Below are positions 12,401-24,400 of a DNA stretch of 64,000 bases, in pieces. The stretch comes from Diplolepis rosae (taxonomy: Eukaryota > Arthropoda > Insecta > Hymenoptera > Diplolepididae): positions 7,564,001 to 7,628,000 of the forward strand of contig JAPYXD010000754.1 in assembly GCA_030998225.1 (NCBI GenBank), written 5' to 3'. Numbering within the stretch: the stretch's first letter is position 1; each line of letters starts with the position of its first letter. The position numbers were made by a program, and so were the translations under genes. The notes under the pieces are model-generated. The model had not been told where the DNA came from. It saw only the letters and a program-made list of their open reading frames with translations, and made no database searches.

Positions 12401-15400
12401 CCAAATCACGGATGAAACACACGCCCAGACCGGGGCCAGGTTGGGATTCCAGATCAGGAAACCCGATTGGTGCCCGATCGGTACCCGATCAGTCTCATTA
12501 TAATAAGTTTTATGAAATTTATAAATAAAGAACATTTTATAAATGTTACAATATTCATTCAGAATAAAAATAAAGACATTTGTTAATGTTTTTGACGGGC
12601 ACCCCAATCTTTAGAATTTTCAATTATAGTGCCAATGTGACTAAGCGCCTCCTCCTCCGTCGTTTGAAATTTGACACAAATCACATTTGAGAAAATATAT
12701 AATTCCAATAATATTTTAGGTGAAAATTAATGTTGTACGGGCACATAAAGAGCAGGTTTCAGAAAAAAATGTTTAGTTGTACTTTTAAAAATCGTAAGAT
12801 TATCATAGATGATATAAGTTGACAGAAAAAAATTTGTTTTTTATGGAAAAGATGTTAAATAACCAGAAATATTTTATTTAACATTTTTTTCATGAAAAAC
12901 AAATTTTTTTCTGTCAACTTATGAATTCTTTAATAATTTTACGATATTTAGAAGTATAATTAAACATTTATTTCTGAAAACTGCTCTTAACGTGATCGTA
13001 CTATCTTAATAAGTATAAGATTTGTAATCTTATCAGTATTTAACGGTAATAATCAATCATTACCCAGTAAGTGTGTGCAAAAGCTGTACTTTTTAAATAA
13101 GTGCTTGTGCGCCACTTCTTTAACAGCAGTGAAGTTCATTATTAAGTCTCTGTGAATTAATTTAAACTAACCTGCATGACCTACGGTCTTAATCGTATAT
13201 TCAAGCCAATCTCTAGGCGCAGATGCTTTTTTTTCTAGTAAATCATATAGAATGGTGGTTATTTCATCTATTGTGACGTGGTAAAATTTACCCGTCACAT
13301 TAAAAAGATTTATTTTGTTAAACTCACCGGTATGACAGGTGGGGTTATGTTCCAGGGAAAAAGTCGTGTGATGAGAGACCGCACTTCGTCGCCACCCGAG
13401 AGCACTCGAAAAACACTATCACGCACTGCACGCACTTACGCTTCCTGTCCCGTCTGTTCCATGAACGATACGAGGACAGCAGCAGAGAGGACAGCAGCGT
13501 TGGAGACGAGGCGCAGCCGGCTACCGAGTTGATGTCAACCACAGTGCGACCACTACCATGTAATGTAATGTAAAAATCAAAATGAGCATCAGCGCTGCCA
13601 AGTTTTGATAGCAAGAACTAATATTAATGCAAACTAAACAATCGTCCCACCAACCATATGTATTCTAAATAGCGGAAAATTTTGAAATATATTGTATAAA
13701 ATCCATTTCATAAATTTAAATGATTTAAAGTTGAAAATAATTTGAGAAAGAATAAAAATACAACAAGAATTTTGGAATATGAATCACAATGAAAAGTTAA
13801 ATACTGTACTATTACACAAAGAAGAATAGTTGAACTAATTTTACGCAACTCTGTCGATTAAACTTGGGACTTAAGGACATCTGAACATTTATTAAATCCT
13901 AGTCGGGTAAAATGAATTTGATAAATACCTAATTCACCCAAAGTGAATATCAATAAATGTTACATAGGAAATCGTAAGTTGAGTAAAACGTTGTCGACGA
14001 CAGGGCATCACAATGCGTCCGTGGGTTAACCTGAAATGTATAAATATATCACCGACGCTTGAGGTGCTGCAAACGGTAGTGTTATTATTATCATTGCCAT
14101 TGTATGTGAAAATTTTGTCACTCAAGAGAGTGGCTGGTGCTCAACAAGTCTTCGAGAAGATATTTTATGTGCCACCGGCGCGCAAACTAGTTTTTTCGCT
14201 ACATTTAACAGTAGCGCAATGTAGTATATTGCGCTACAGAGGAATGAAATGTAAAAATTGAACTGCTCATGCGCCTGTAGCCATGCAACAAAGCCCAATC
14301 TTCTTCTTATTCTTCTTCTTCTTCTTCTTCGTACAGCGTTGGCACTATACTGGCAAAGCCGTGTACATTTGAACTGCGCATGCGTCTATTAAAATCCATT
14401 ACTACACAAGATCGATAAAATCAAAATGGCTGGGACTAGTCGTGACATATCAAGTGCAATGGACGAGAATTATGATGAATACTAGATTAGATTCGAGTGT
14501 ACGCATAAAAACTCGTATACGCACCGAAGTCACATAAAATACATAGAATGCGTGCTAATGCACACATTCGGGAAATTACGAGACTCGCGACAATGCTCGC
14601 AGGACTGACCTGCAATACGAGTTGACAGGTCACGGGTAAAACCTGCATCTCAACTGGCGTCCATCGTGGGGCCGGGCATGATCGAAACAAGTTGTTTTGC
14701 GTGGACAACAGGAGCCAGAGTTTAATTAAAAATATTAATTTACAATTTGAAAGTAATTGGGAGGTTTAAAATTTTTATAAATTAAAAATTTTAAATCAAG
14801 TTTTTTTGAAAAATTTGGATTTTTTTTGTGAAATTTGGAAAATAGTTGTAAATTAAAATTGTTGGATTAAAATTTTCTTATGAAATTTTAAATACAGGGA
14901 ATCGGAATATTATAATTATTGAAGACCTTTCTTTTGTGCAATTGTATTCCAGGTTATAACAAGATTTATTGTTGGAAATATTAATTCTCTAGCAAATGTT
15001 TTTCGGACACCTCTTCTAACGCTACACGGGATAATTCCATTGACTTGAGTGAAATTAGAAGATTATCGGCGCATGATCTTAATGGTAGTTTTGAACGAAA
15101 TTCCGGTATTAATCACAGTTGCGGTTACGGTCACGGCCAGCAAGGTCATTCCTAGTTTCCCGATTACAACAATGGCGGGTACGTTGAGTAGGGGCACGGA
15201 AGGTTTTGTGACACTCTACGAACTGGGGCACGGTGTCACTACGTCGAGAATAACGCCTTCCGCTCTCATGATGCCATCGGGCTTAGCGTTGGCATACGGG
15301 TACGCAAACATCTCCTTTACCGGGCCACGTGACTCGTTCAATTTACAGGACCCGATATTCCCGCCGATGGGACTCTCGCGGACGTCGGCTGAGACGGCCG

Positions 15401-18400
15401 AGGAAGATGTGCGGCCGAGCACAAGGGGTGTACCACCTTCCAAACAACAACGGGAGTCTGGTTTTCGGGATATGGTGCGAGGAGGACTGGGTATGCTGCA
15501 AGGAGGAAGGGACTTTAGTCCACTGGTACCATGAGCAGCCCAGCATGGTACTTTTTATTCCACGAATGTAGATCGACTTAGCCTCGGTGGAGAAGGAATA
15601 CCGTACGCGACTTACGACCGCGCCCAGAGTAGACCTGAGGTACTGGGTAGCCGTGGTGGACCAGTTGGAGATGGACGTTTCCACCTGCAACTCAATCTGG
15701 ACACCAACCTGGAGTCGATCAACCAGACGGGGATCCCGGATGAGCATACGCGTGAGCCAAACATGGTCGGTGATGACTCGGAAGGGGGACTGAACTGTTT
15801 TTCTCGGTATGAGGCGGATTTCAGGTCCATAAACTTGGATAGAGATCATGGGCGAAGAACACACGAGGATCAATCAGAGCCAGCATAGCCGACTTCCGGA
15901 TACTGGGGAAGCAAGGAACTTACCAGCTCTCGGTTTGAACCCCGGCGAGAGATTCAGGATCTCATCAGGTTTGTGTATAATTGGAAGATCTCTTTCAGCG
16001 GTAAACCAGGTGCTAGCGTGGAGGATTTCTTGACCCGTCTGGAGGAATGCCGAGGAATCACTCCGATAAGTGATGACGACCTGCTGAGAGCCCTGCCATT
16101 GCTATTAAAGGATATAGCTCTATTGTGGTTCCAGGTCAGCTATGATGAATGGCGAAATTGCTCCGAATTCAAGACTGCCTTTAGGCGAAGATTCGGCAAC
16201 TATGACTTCGAAGCACGAGTCCGCGAACAAACTTTTAACCGAACGCAAGGTCCGAAAGTAAGCATGGATGATTATTTGACCCACTTACGAGGATTGATTG
16301 CGAGCAATTGTATTGGACTTATCGCGGATTGAGACCGGAGTTTAAAAAGGTGATCCGGAATTTCGAATTCCGAGATTTTAATGAATTGACTCAAATAGGT
16401 AGATGTTGGGAAATGGCGTGAGCAGCAGCCAAGGAATACCGTACTCCACCACCACCAGAAAGCTCCTTCCTTCCCGAATTCGCGTATCGGGCAGAAAACA
16501 CGCCAGCGGCGCATAAACGAACCTCGGTTTCGGCGATTTCCGAGACAGCAACCCCTCAGAGAAATTCAGGAGGACCGCACCTCGGAAGCCGGGATATCAA
16601 AGGTCAGGAAAACAAGAAGGGAAACGACGTCAAGAACAAGGGTCGCCCTATGGGAACCACAGGGGACAGACCTAAGAAGAGCGAAGAACCCAGAAGTCCA
16701 AGGAATTCTAGGAATACCGGATCAGATCTTAAGGTGGGGGGAGGTCAGCGACGTCCTAGTACGTCCGCTGAAAAGGCCCCTAAGGACTCTGGGACCGAGA
16801 AAGAGGTCATTTGTTTGCGGTGCCAAAAACCTGGCCACTTTCAAATAGGTTGCGCCCTACCCAGAAAGATAGCGTGTTACCGCTGTAAAACGGAGGGCTA
16901 TACCATTAGAAACTGCCCTAATTGCTCGGGAAACGGGGAAAAGAAGCAGTGAGAGCCAGGATATAAAGGCGTGAACATGTCTGGCATCGACAAGTTCGAC
17001 TCCATAGTTAGCGATCGGATCATCGATGGAATAGGCTTTGAAGATAATGCAAGGGATCTCGGAAATTTAGAGGTTGAAGATCAGCAAAGACCTCGTGAGC
17101 TCCCGTATAGACGCGTAGATTTAAAAGATAGTAGCGAGGAGCCCACGAATACCAAAGAGTAGAAGGAGCTTTGGAGACAGGGTAAATAATTCGGAGCCGA
17201 AGAGCATACCCACATCCATTGTCCAAGTTCTAGTACACAGGGCGTACGATGCCGAAAGACCTCCTAGTCTTAAGACCTTGGTAGAGAACACTGGGCCAGA
17301 TACGGCTCTTTAAGCTGCGAATAACTCGGGTGAAGTTTTTCGGAGGAGCCACCTCACTCGGACTCATTAGATTTTGTTGAGGTCGAGTTCCGTCAGAGTG
17401 AGGGTCTGGACACAGAGTTTAATAGTGGCATCTTCCCTACCGACGAGGTTCGCGGTAGAATACATCTAGCCGTGGAGGTATGATCGGTCACCCTAGTTGC
17501 TCTGTACGACCCGGGATCCACTAGGACTTTCATAAGGAGTAAAGTGGGTCAGAAGATTTTGGATATTACCGGGAAAGAGCTGGACAAGTCGCATAGATCA
17601 ATGATGATAGTAGCTAATAGATCTATGCAGGTTATCGAGGGAAAAGTCGAGCTACCTTTGAACTTTGAGGGGGGAACTCGGCTTTGTGAGGTTAGATTTG
17701 CGGAACACATCGATACCGAAATGATCTTGAGATTGGACGCTCAGGCCGAATTCGACATGTATTTCGTATCTAGGTTGAAAAAAGTCTTCATGTCTGGCGC
17801 ATCCGGAAGACACAACCCTTTAAAGACATGGTTGGTTGAAGAGGAGGTTTGCGGTGCCATAGCGGATGTGTTAGATGATGAACAGCGGGGCTAAAGGAAT
17901 TAGTAGATAGGAAGCTTCCGCCTAAGGCCGAGGGTCAGCTAAAGGCCACTCATCTGGCAACGCACCATATAGACGTTCAGGGACACCTTTCCATTAAGCA
18001 ACGCTACCGAGTAGTGTCTCGAAAAGTTCAAGAGGCCATGTACCAAGAGTTAGATCGGATGTTGGCCAAGGGCGTTACAAAGGAGCCCTTCAGTAAATGG
18101 TCAACACCGATTGTCATGGCGAAGAAGGCAAATGGCGGCTATCGCCTTTGCCTCGACTTCCGGAAACTGAACGCAGTTTCAAAGAAGGATGCCTATCCGA
18201 TACCGTATGTGTCAGCCATCCTGATGCAGCAACGGTGTCTTCCGGGACCCGATTGCCTAACTGCTTTGCTTTTTCTTATGATTTTGCCCATGCATTTTAG
18301 TTATCGTTTTGCTTATTATGATTTTGGCATGTAATTATTTTTATTTCTTAGGCCCATGGTTTTGGTTGGGTCGGAACCAGTGTAGCTCCCGACCTGTGCT

Positions 18401-21400
18401 TTTGCTTATTTTTCTTTGCTTATTTTGTGTTTTATGTTTATTTAGATTTTAAAGTATTTTGCTTACGCTTTGTTTCCGAGTACTGAGGCTGGAGAGGCGA
18501 AGTGCGTCCCGGGGGTTGTTTTTGTTGTTGTTTCGGGTCCTCCATGTTGCTAGTAGACTTGCCAGGGGAAGCTTACGCAACCTGTAGTCCCCGCCTTAGG
18601 TGGTCGGAGTTGTGACGTGGTAAAGTTTACTCGTCACAATAGAAAGATTTAATTTGTTAAACTTACCGGTATGACAGGTGGGGTTATGTTCCGGGGAAAA
18701 AGTCGTGTGACGAGAGACCGCACTTCGTCGCCACCCGAGAGCACCCAAAAAAGACTATCACGCACTGCACGCACTTTCCCTTCCTGTCCCGTCTGTTCCA
18801 TGAACGATACGAGGACAGCAGCACCGGAGGACAGCAGCGTTGGAGACGAGGTGCAGCCGGCTACCGAGTTAATGTCAACACTGGCCGCCATGTCGACTTT
18901 CGAGACCCGATATATTGATGCTACGACCATCGCCGCCATCGCTCATCGGAGAGCGACGCACGAGACGACCAGATGCTACCACGTGACCCGGAAGATGTAC
19001 CCTGGGGCACAAAGACCCCGAGACTTGATATTTAGTATTTTAGAAATTTGTGATACTAAATTTATGTTGTATGATGTAAATGGACACTAAGTACAATAGT
19101 GCCAATGTACTACTTCACGCGCTGTTCGTTGTAATCGAGAGAACCGCGTGTTTATAGAAATGATTTGCCGAGGGCAGTCACTATACTAGGCACGGGTTGC
19201 CTAGTCGTCTACTAGATGTGTGACATGTGACCTGCTTCCGGGTACGCGATTGGGTCACGCGTTCAATTCGTGGGGCAGGTCGGCAATTTCATCAGCGTCG
19301 CGTCTTCCTTCTTCACTCTCGTCCTGCGACTCGTGCGGCCATCAGCTGCCATTACTCTCTTTTTCGCCGAAATCTAGTCTCTAGGACATTAAAAATTCAA
19401 TCAGGAGATGGAAGCAGAATCCATCCTAAGATACGACCCAGTTACAGAGGATATTGTTCAGGTAGCGTAAGTGGTTTTATTTAACCTTTTCTGTCTGGCA
19501 AGTGGCTCGGGATTCCGAGCAATCAGACTCTATTGACTCTAAAGCATTGTGGCGTCTGTCACCCAAGTTGAGACCACTTCGCCTCTCTTTCTTTCATTTA
19601 TTCGCGAGTGCTCTTTCGTATTTGTGTTTTTTTTTTATTGTAAATAAATTCATTTTCTCTCGCGGTGTTAAAAGTTCTCTCTTCGATTTAACCGTGAATA
19701 AATTCTAGTTCTCTCTGGTGGTGATGCGCGGTAACGTATTGAATTCGCTATATTGTCGCGTGGATCAGAAAAATTCCGAGATTGCTGTCATTTTATTTAT
19801 GCTTATTGGTATTAAAATAAATATTCTGGGCTTTAATTAATATTCATTTTGATTTGTATAGAGTTTGTTCATTTTAATAAATCCTGTGCAATCTTGTATT
19901 TTAATAATTAAATTCTGGTGTTTCATTTATTTACCCGGTAAACATTTGTGACCTTACTTTGACCCCGCCTTGTATTAACGTTATGAATTTCGAGTCTCGC
20001 CGTTATTGTCATAAGTAGTATTATTATTATCATTGCCATTGTCTGTGAAAATTTTGTCACTCAAGAGAGTGGCTGGTGTTCAACAAGTCTTCAAGAAGAT
20101 ATTTTATTTCAGGTCGTTCCGAACTGAAATAAAATTAGTTGGAGTTGACCAGCAATACGAGTTGACAGGTCACGGGTAAAATCTGCATCTCACTGTGTAT
20201 GGTTCCGATGTATATTTTTTTACAAATCGTTTTTTGATTTTGTCATACCTAATCTATTTAAACAGGGTAATATCAACAGATCTTGTGTCTGCCTTTCTGC
20301 TCGAGCGAATAAAGTTCACTAATTGATACGGTTTCGTGGTTAAAACTATATCCGACATATTTTCACTAAAAAAAAATTAACATCCATTTAAAAATAATAT
20401 TATAAGGTTATTTTTGAAAAAAAATTTGGATGATTACATACATTGAGCACACGCAGAAAAAATGATGCTTTTTATTCACAAATATATGCTATTCTTTGTG
20501 AAATTAGAAATCGATGGTTGAATTTTGAATTAAAAATTATTTTACCAATCATACAGAGACCAAAAAGACTATGCTCCAGAAAACCAAACGACAAGATCGT
20601 TATTGACTCAATTGCAGGGTTCGTAACTATGGATAACAAAAGAGTGTAAACTAATGTACTTACCAATTATGATATTTTGATTCTACTGCTTGATTTCGCA
20701 ATTCATATTATGAAAAGGTGTTCAGTTTTTATTTTTATAATGAATTTATTATTAAAAGAGAATCTAAGTTTCAAATTCACATTTGATTGTCCCACATATC
20801 CTTATTATCACTATATCACTATTTTTAATTATATTCCAAATGCTTCAATAGGAAATCGGTCTAGCCCGATCTGGACCAACTATAGGCCACAGAGTTGTAC
20901 CGATCAGGGCCAGATCGGGAATCCCGATCGGTGCCAGATCGGTATTACGTTCGAAATCTGGCGATTTCTGCACGGGTTAGTGTACTAATAATATATAAAA
21001 CTGTCGCGAAATTCTAGTTGCAGTTTAAAACATTGAGTTTATGTGAAAATAATTAACTTGTGGACTTAAGGATAAATGATGAAATAGATTTATTACTAGT
21101 AAAATCTAAAAATATATTAAATAAATTGGTGGTATAACTTAAAACTGTTAATAAAAATGTTCCTTTAATGTTTTAATGTTATTTGCACCCAATATGTGTT
21201 GTAAAATACACTTCAAGAAAAATCTAACTTCTGTTATTAGATGTGTTTCTTACTTGTATATTAATCACATAAAGTTTATTTGATCTGAGAAAATATTATT
21301 TGTATTAAATAAAACATTATATGTTTTATATCAGATTTTCATTTTATATTTTTTATTTTATCATTTTCATTTCAACGTCATATGATTTTAGAATAGCACC

Positions 21401-24400
21401 AATCAGAGTTGGTATTGATAACCATTATAGTTACTGATAAACATCTAAAGTGTATTGATTTTCTTTCTGATCAACAAAAGTGTTTTACCAAATTAAGAAA
21501 AAAGATAAAGAGCCATGTAGAAAAATCATACAAAAATGAATAAGAGAAAACAGAGAAAACGAGTGAAACTGAATAAGCGGGAAGAGAACTTTCATTCAAA
21601 TTAGTGCATTACTTGAATTTTCATAAATAAATATTCGTACAAGATTATCTAAGCTTCTAATACACATCTATAAAAAGTCACTACTATACATAGTAAGTAT
21701 ACTGTACATATTAACATTTTAGCTGCGGGGGTGGTTGATATATCGACCACTCAAGAGGCACAAAATATTTAATGTTTTTAGGCAAAATTTGATGTTTTGA
21801 ATACGTAAAAAATAGTTTTAAAATTCCTTGAAAAATTTTTAGTACCTTGAAAGTCGGTATTGCAAGGTCAAATATCATTTCTAATAGAAGCGAAGATTTC
21901 AGAGTGTTTTCCTGCGTAATTTGATGGACTGAATACGACAAAAATACTGAAAAAAACCACTGAGGTATTCTTGACCTTGAAAATCTCCAGTCAAAATCAC
22001 ATTTCATTTTTTGCATAAGCGAAAGTTGGAGATGGCTTTCCAGGGTCATTGATGCGCTAAAAATGGAAAAAAACGTGAAAAAAATTCTCAAAGCATCTTT
22101 GATCTTGAAATAAAGATTTTCAAGGTCAAGGGTGTCTGCGGGAATTTTTTTACTATTTTTTACGTATTCAGCGCATCAAACTACATACGAAATAATGTTA
22201 AATTGTTAAATACATACATACGTAGATTATGTTAAATGTTAAATAATGTTAAATAATTCGAAATGTTCACAGTTCCAGCAATATAGCATTTTTCGTTTGT
22301 TTGTGAGAGGCATAAAGGTTAGAAGTGTTTTGCGTGTGTTGGTGATCTTCTGCTGTCGAAAAAATGGATCAAAGAATATGCAACAAATTTTGTGTAAAAA
22401 GTGGAATTAAGTGCTCAAAAGCACTTGAAATGATAAAAGTGGCATACGGTGAGCGTACTGTAATTCAAAAATGTGTTTACACGTACTAAAAGCTCTTCAC
22501 AGAAGGTCGAGAAGAGGTGAATGACGACGCTCGCCCTGGACGGCCCAGCACGTCAACAACGAATGAAAACACTGAAGCAGTGAAGAAAATTGTTATAGAG
22601 AATCTTCGAATGACTATTAGAGAAGTTGTTGAGGATGTCGGCATATCGGTTGGCCCATGGCATGCAATTTTTTCGGATATTTTTGGTCTGAAGCGTGTGG
22701 CAGTGAAGTTCGTTCCATAATTGCTGAATTTTGACCTACTCACTCATAATTGCTTGTTCGTAATTTTTTGGCCAAAAACAACACCGTAATCATGCGTCAG
22801 TAACCGTATTCTCCAGATTTAGCCCCCTGTGACTTTTTTATGTTCCCAAGATTGGAAAGACCCATGAAAGAACGGCGTTTTGCCACAATTGAGGAGATAA
22901 AAACCGAATCACTAAGAGAGCTTAAGGACATACCAAAAAGTGCATATCAGTAGTGCTTCGAGGATTGGAAAAAACGCTGGAACAAGTGTATTATATCTGA
23001 GGGGGATTACTTTGAAGGGGACAACATAGAAATTCATGAATAAATTAATATTTTTTGAAACAAATGAAAATTCACCTTATTTTTTGAACAGACCTCACAA
23101 CTGCTCGCAAGCAATTTCGGTGACACAGTAAAACTTCGGGTCTTCCTTACTTACTAATGTTGTACAGTTTGCAGCACTAGCAAGAAGCTAGATTTTCCTC
23201 AATAACTTCAAATTAATTAGTTGAGTTTGAAATTGTTGTTACTGCCTACATTATCGGAAGATCACTAGGCATCTTAAATAATTCAAATGAATTCAATATT
23301 TAAAGAATTTGAAAATCTTTCTGTGGATAAAAAGACGCTTTCGACTGCGCTGGAATTCGAGCCCAAGTCTTTTTTTTCCATAGAAAGATTTTCAAATTCT
23401 TTAAATATTTCCTTAATAACTTAAAAAATAATAGAAATAGCTCAATAAAAAGTAGCATAAAATATTCCTGCTGTCGACTTTGTTTTTTATGGACACAATA
23501 AGTTTAGAAAGAATGATCAAATTGGAATGCGTATCAGTAAAGTTTATCGAAGTCCAAGAAGTAACGAAGAGTTCGTTAATCAGCCATGATCAGATTTAGA
23601 AAAAAAATTGATTCTTTCAGTTTCTGGAGTAATAACAGATTTTAAAGGAAATTAATTGTCTCGACACTAACATGGAAAATAGCGGTTTTCCAGGCCTGTT
23701 CGGCATTAAGAAAATGGTATTATGCAGCAAACTGTGCTATTATATATGCCTGTGATTGATATATCAAAGACCTGAAGACCTCACAAATTAAAAAAAAAAG
23801 AAAATGAAAAGAAAAGCATATAGAATACAACTTCACAACGTTCAAGGTTTAGACAGCTTACAAAGCAGATTAAAAATTAGTTGAATTTATCGATCGTTAT
23901 GGAGGACGAAAATATTAACGATTCGATCATACTCAAATTAAACGCAGAGGCGGTCATCATAATAACTTTAATTACATTATGCTTTTGAATAAATTTTTTA
24001 AAAACTGTTTGCTCTGAAGATATTATTGTTTATTGATGAAAAATAATGTTTTCTATTTTAAGAGCTGTTTTTTTGAGTCGGGGGCTCCGACCCCCCTCCC
24101 CTTCGAGCGATTGCGCATTTACTACATTAACTCACTCAAGCTGCCAAATTTCTTGTTCTCATCGACAAAAATAATATACGTACCTCGAGGCGAAAGTGCT
24201 CATGCAAACTTGCGTGAAGTTCGCGGTACTCGGTCGTATTGTTCACGACTTCGCGTTATCTCACGCGGTGACGTTCTCATTCTCGAGTTCGATAACGCTC
24301 AATCGCGATCAATTCGGTCTCGTGCGGACAACTTCACGTTCGTCCGCATCCGCTCTCTTTCGCCTCTTTACGCGTAATGTACTATTCCTTTGTCGTGAAG

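Larger units (their letters stand above)
13272..14652 (+). repeat. 5' LTR of Ty3/gypsy element (rearranged)
   Basis: Starts TGTGACGTGG and ends GCATCTCA, like the 3' LTR. 13272-13545 matches 18611-18880, and 14080-14158 plus 14606-14652 match 20025-20192. The middle is replaced or deleted, and a repeat is inserted at about 14160-14605. Confidence 0.65.
13272..20192 (+). mobile_element. Ty3/gypsy LTR retrotransposon, defective
   Basis: 6.9 kb with LTRs bounded by TG...CA, a primer-binding-type site, gag, protease and the start of reverse transcriptase. The RT active site, RNase H and integrase are missing, so it is non-autonomous. Flanks CTAT (left) and CTGT (right) could be a mutated 4-bp target duplication. 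Confidence 0.7.
12321..20976. mobile_element. CCCGTGCA-ended TIR element, carrying nested insertions
   Basis: The left end CCCGTGCAAAAATTTC (12321) and right end GATTTCTGCACGGG (20976) are inverted. The paralogous intron in copy 3 is uninterrupted (ACTGATGTTAGTGTAC at about 32820), giving an empty site with TT duplicated. Subterminal GC-rich arrays at 12348-12490 and 20870-20950 share GATCGGGAATCCCGAT. Inside are a palindromic MITE and the Ty3/gypsy element. No transposase seen. Confidence 0.6.

Noticed and set aside
15343..15873. 176-codon minus-strand ORF inside the gypsy element
   Set aside because: Opposite to the gag/pol direction, no domain. Chance ORF in a GC-richer segment.
21711..22091. 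126-codon minus-strand ORF in copy 2 intron 1
   Set aside because: Lies entirely in the dispersed AAGGTCAA repeat. The other copy at 3140-3560 does not keep the frame.
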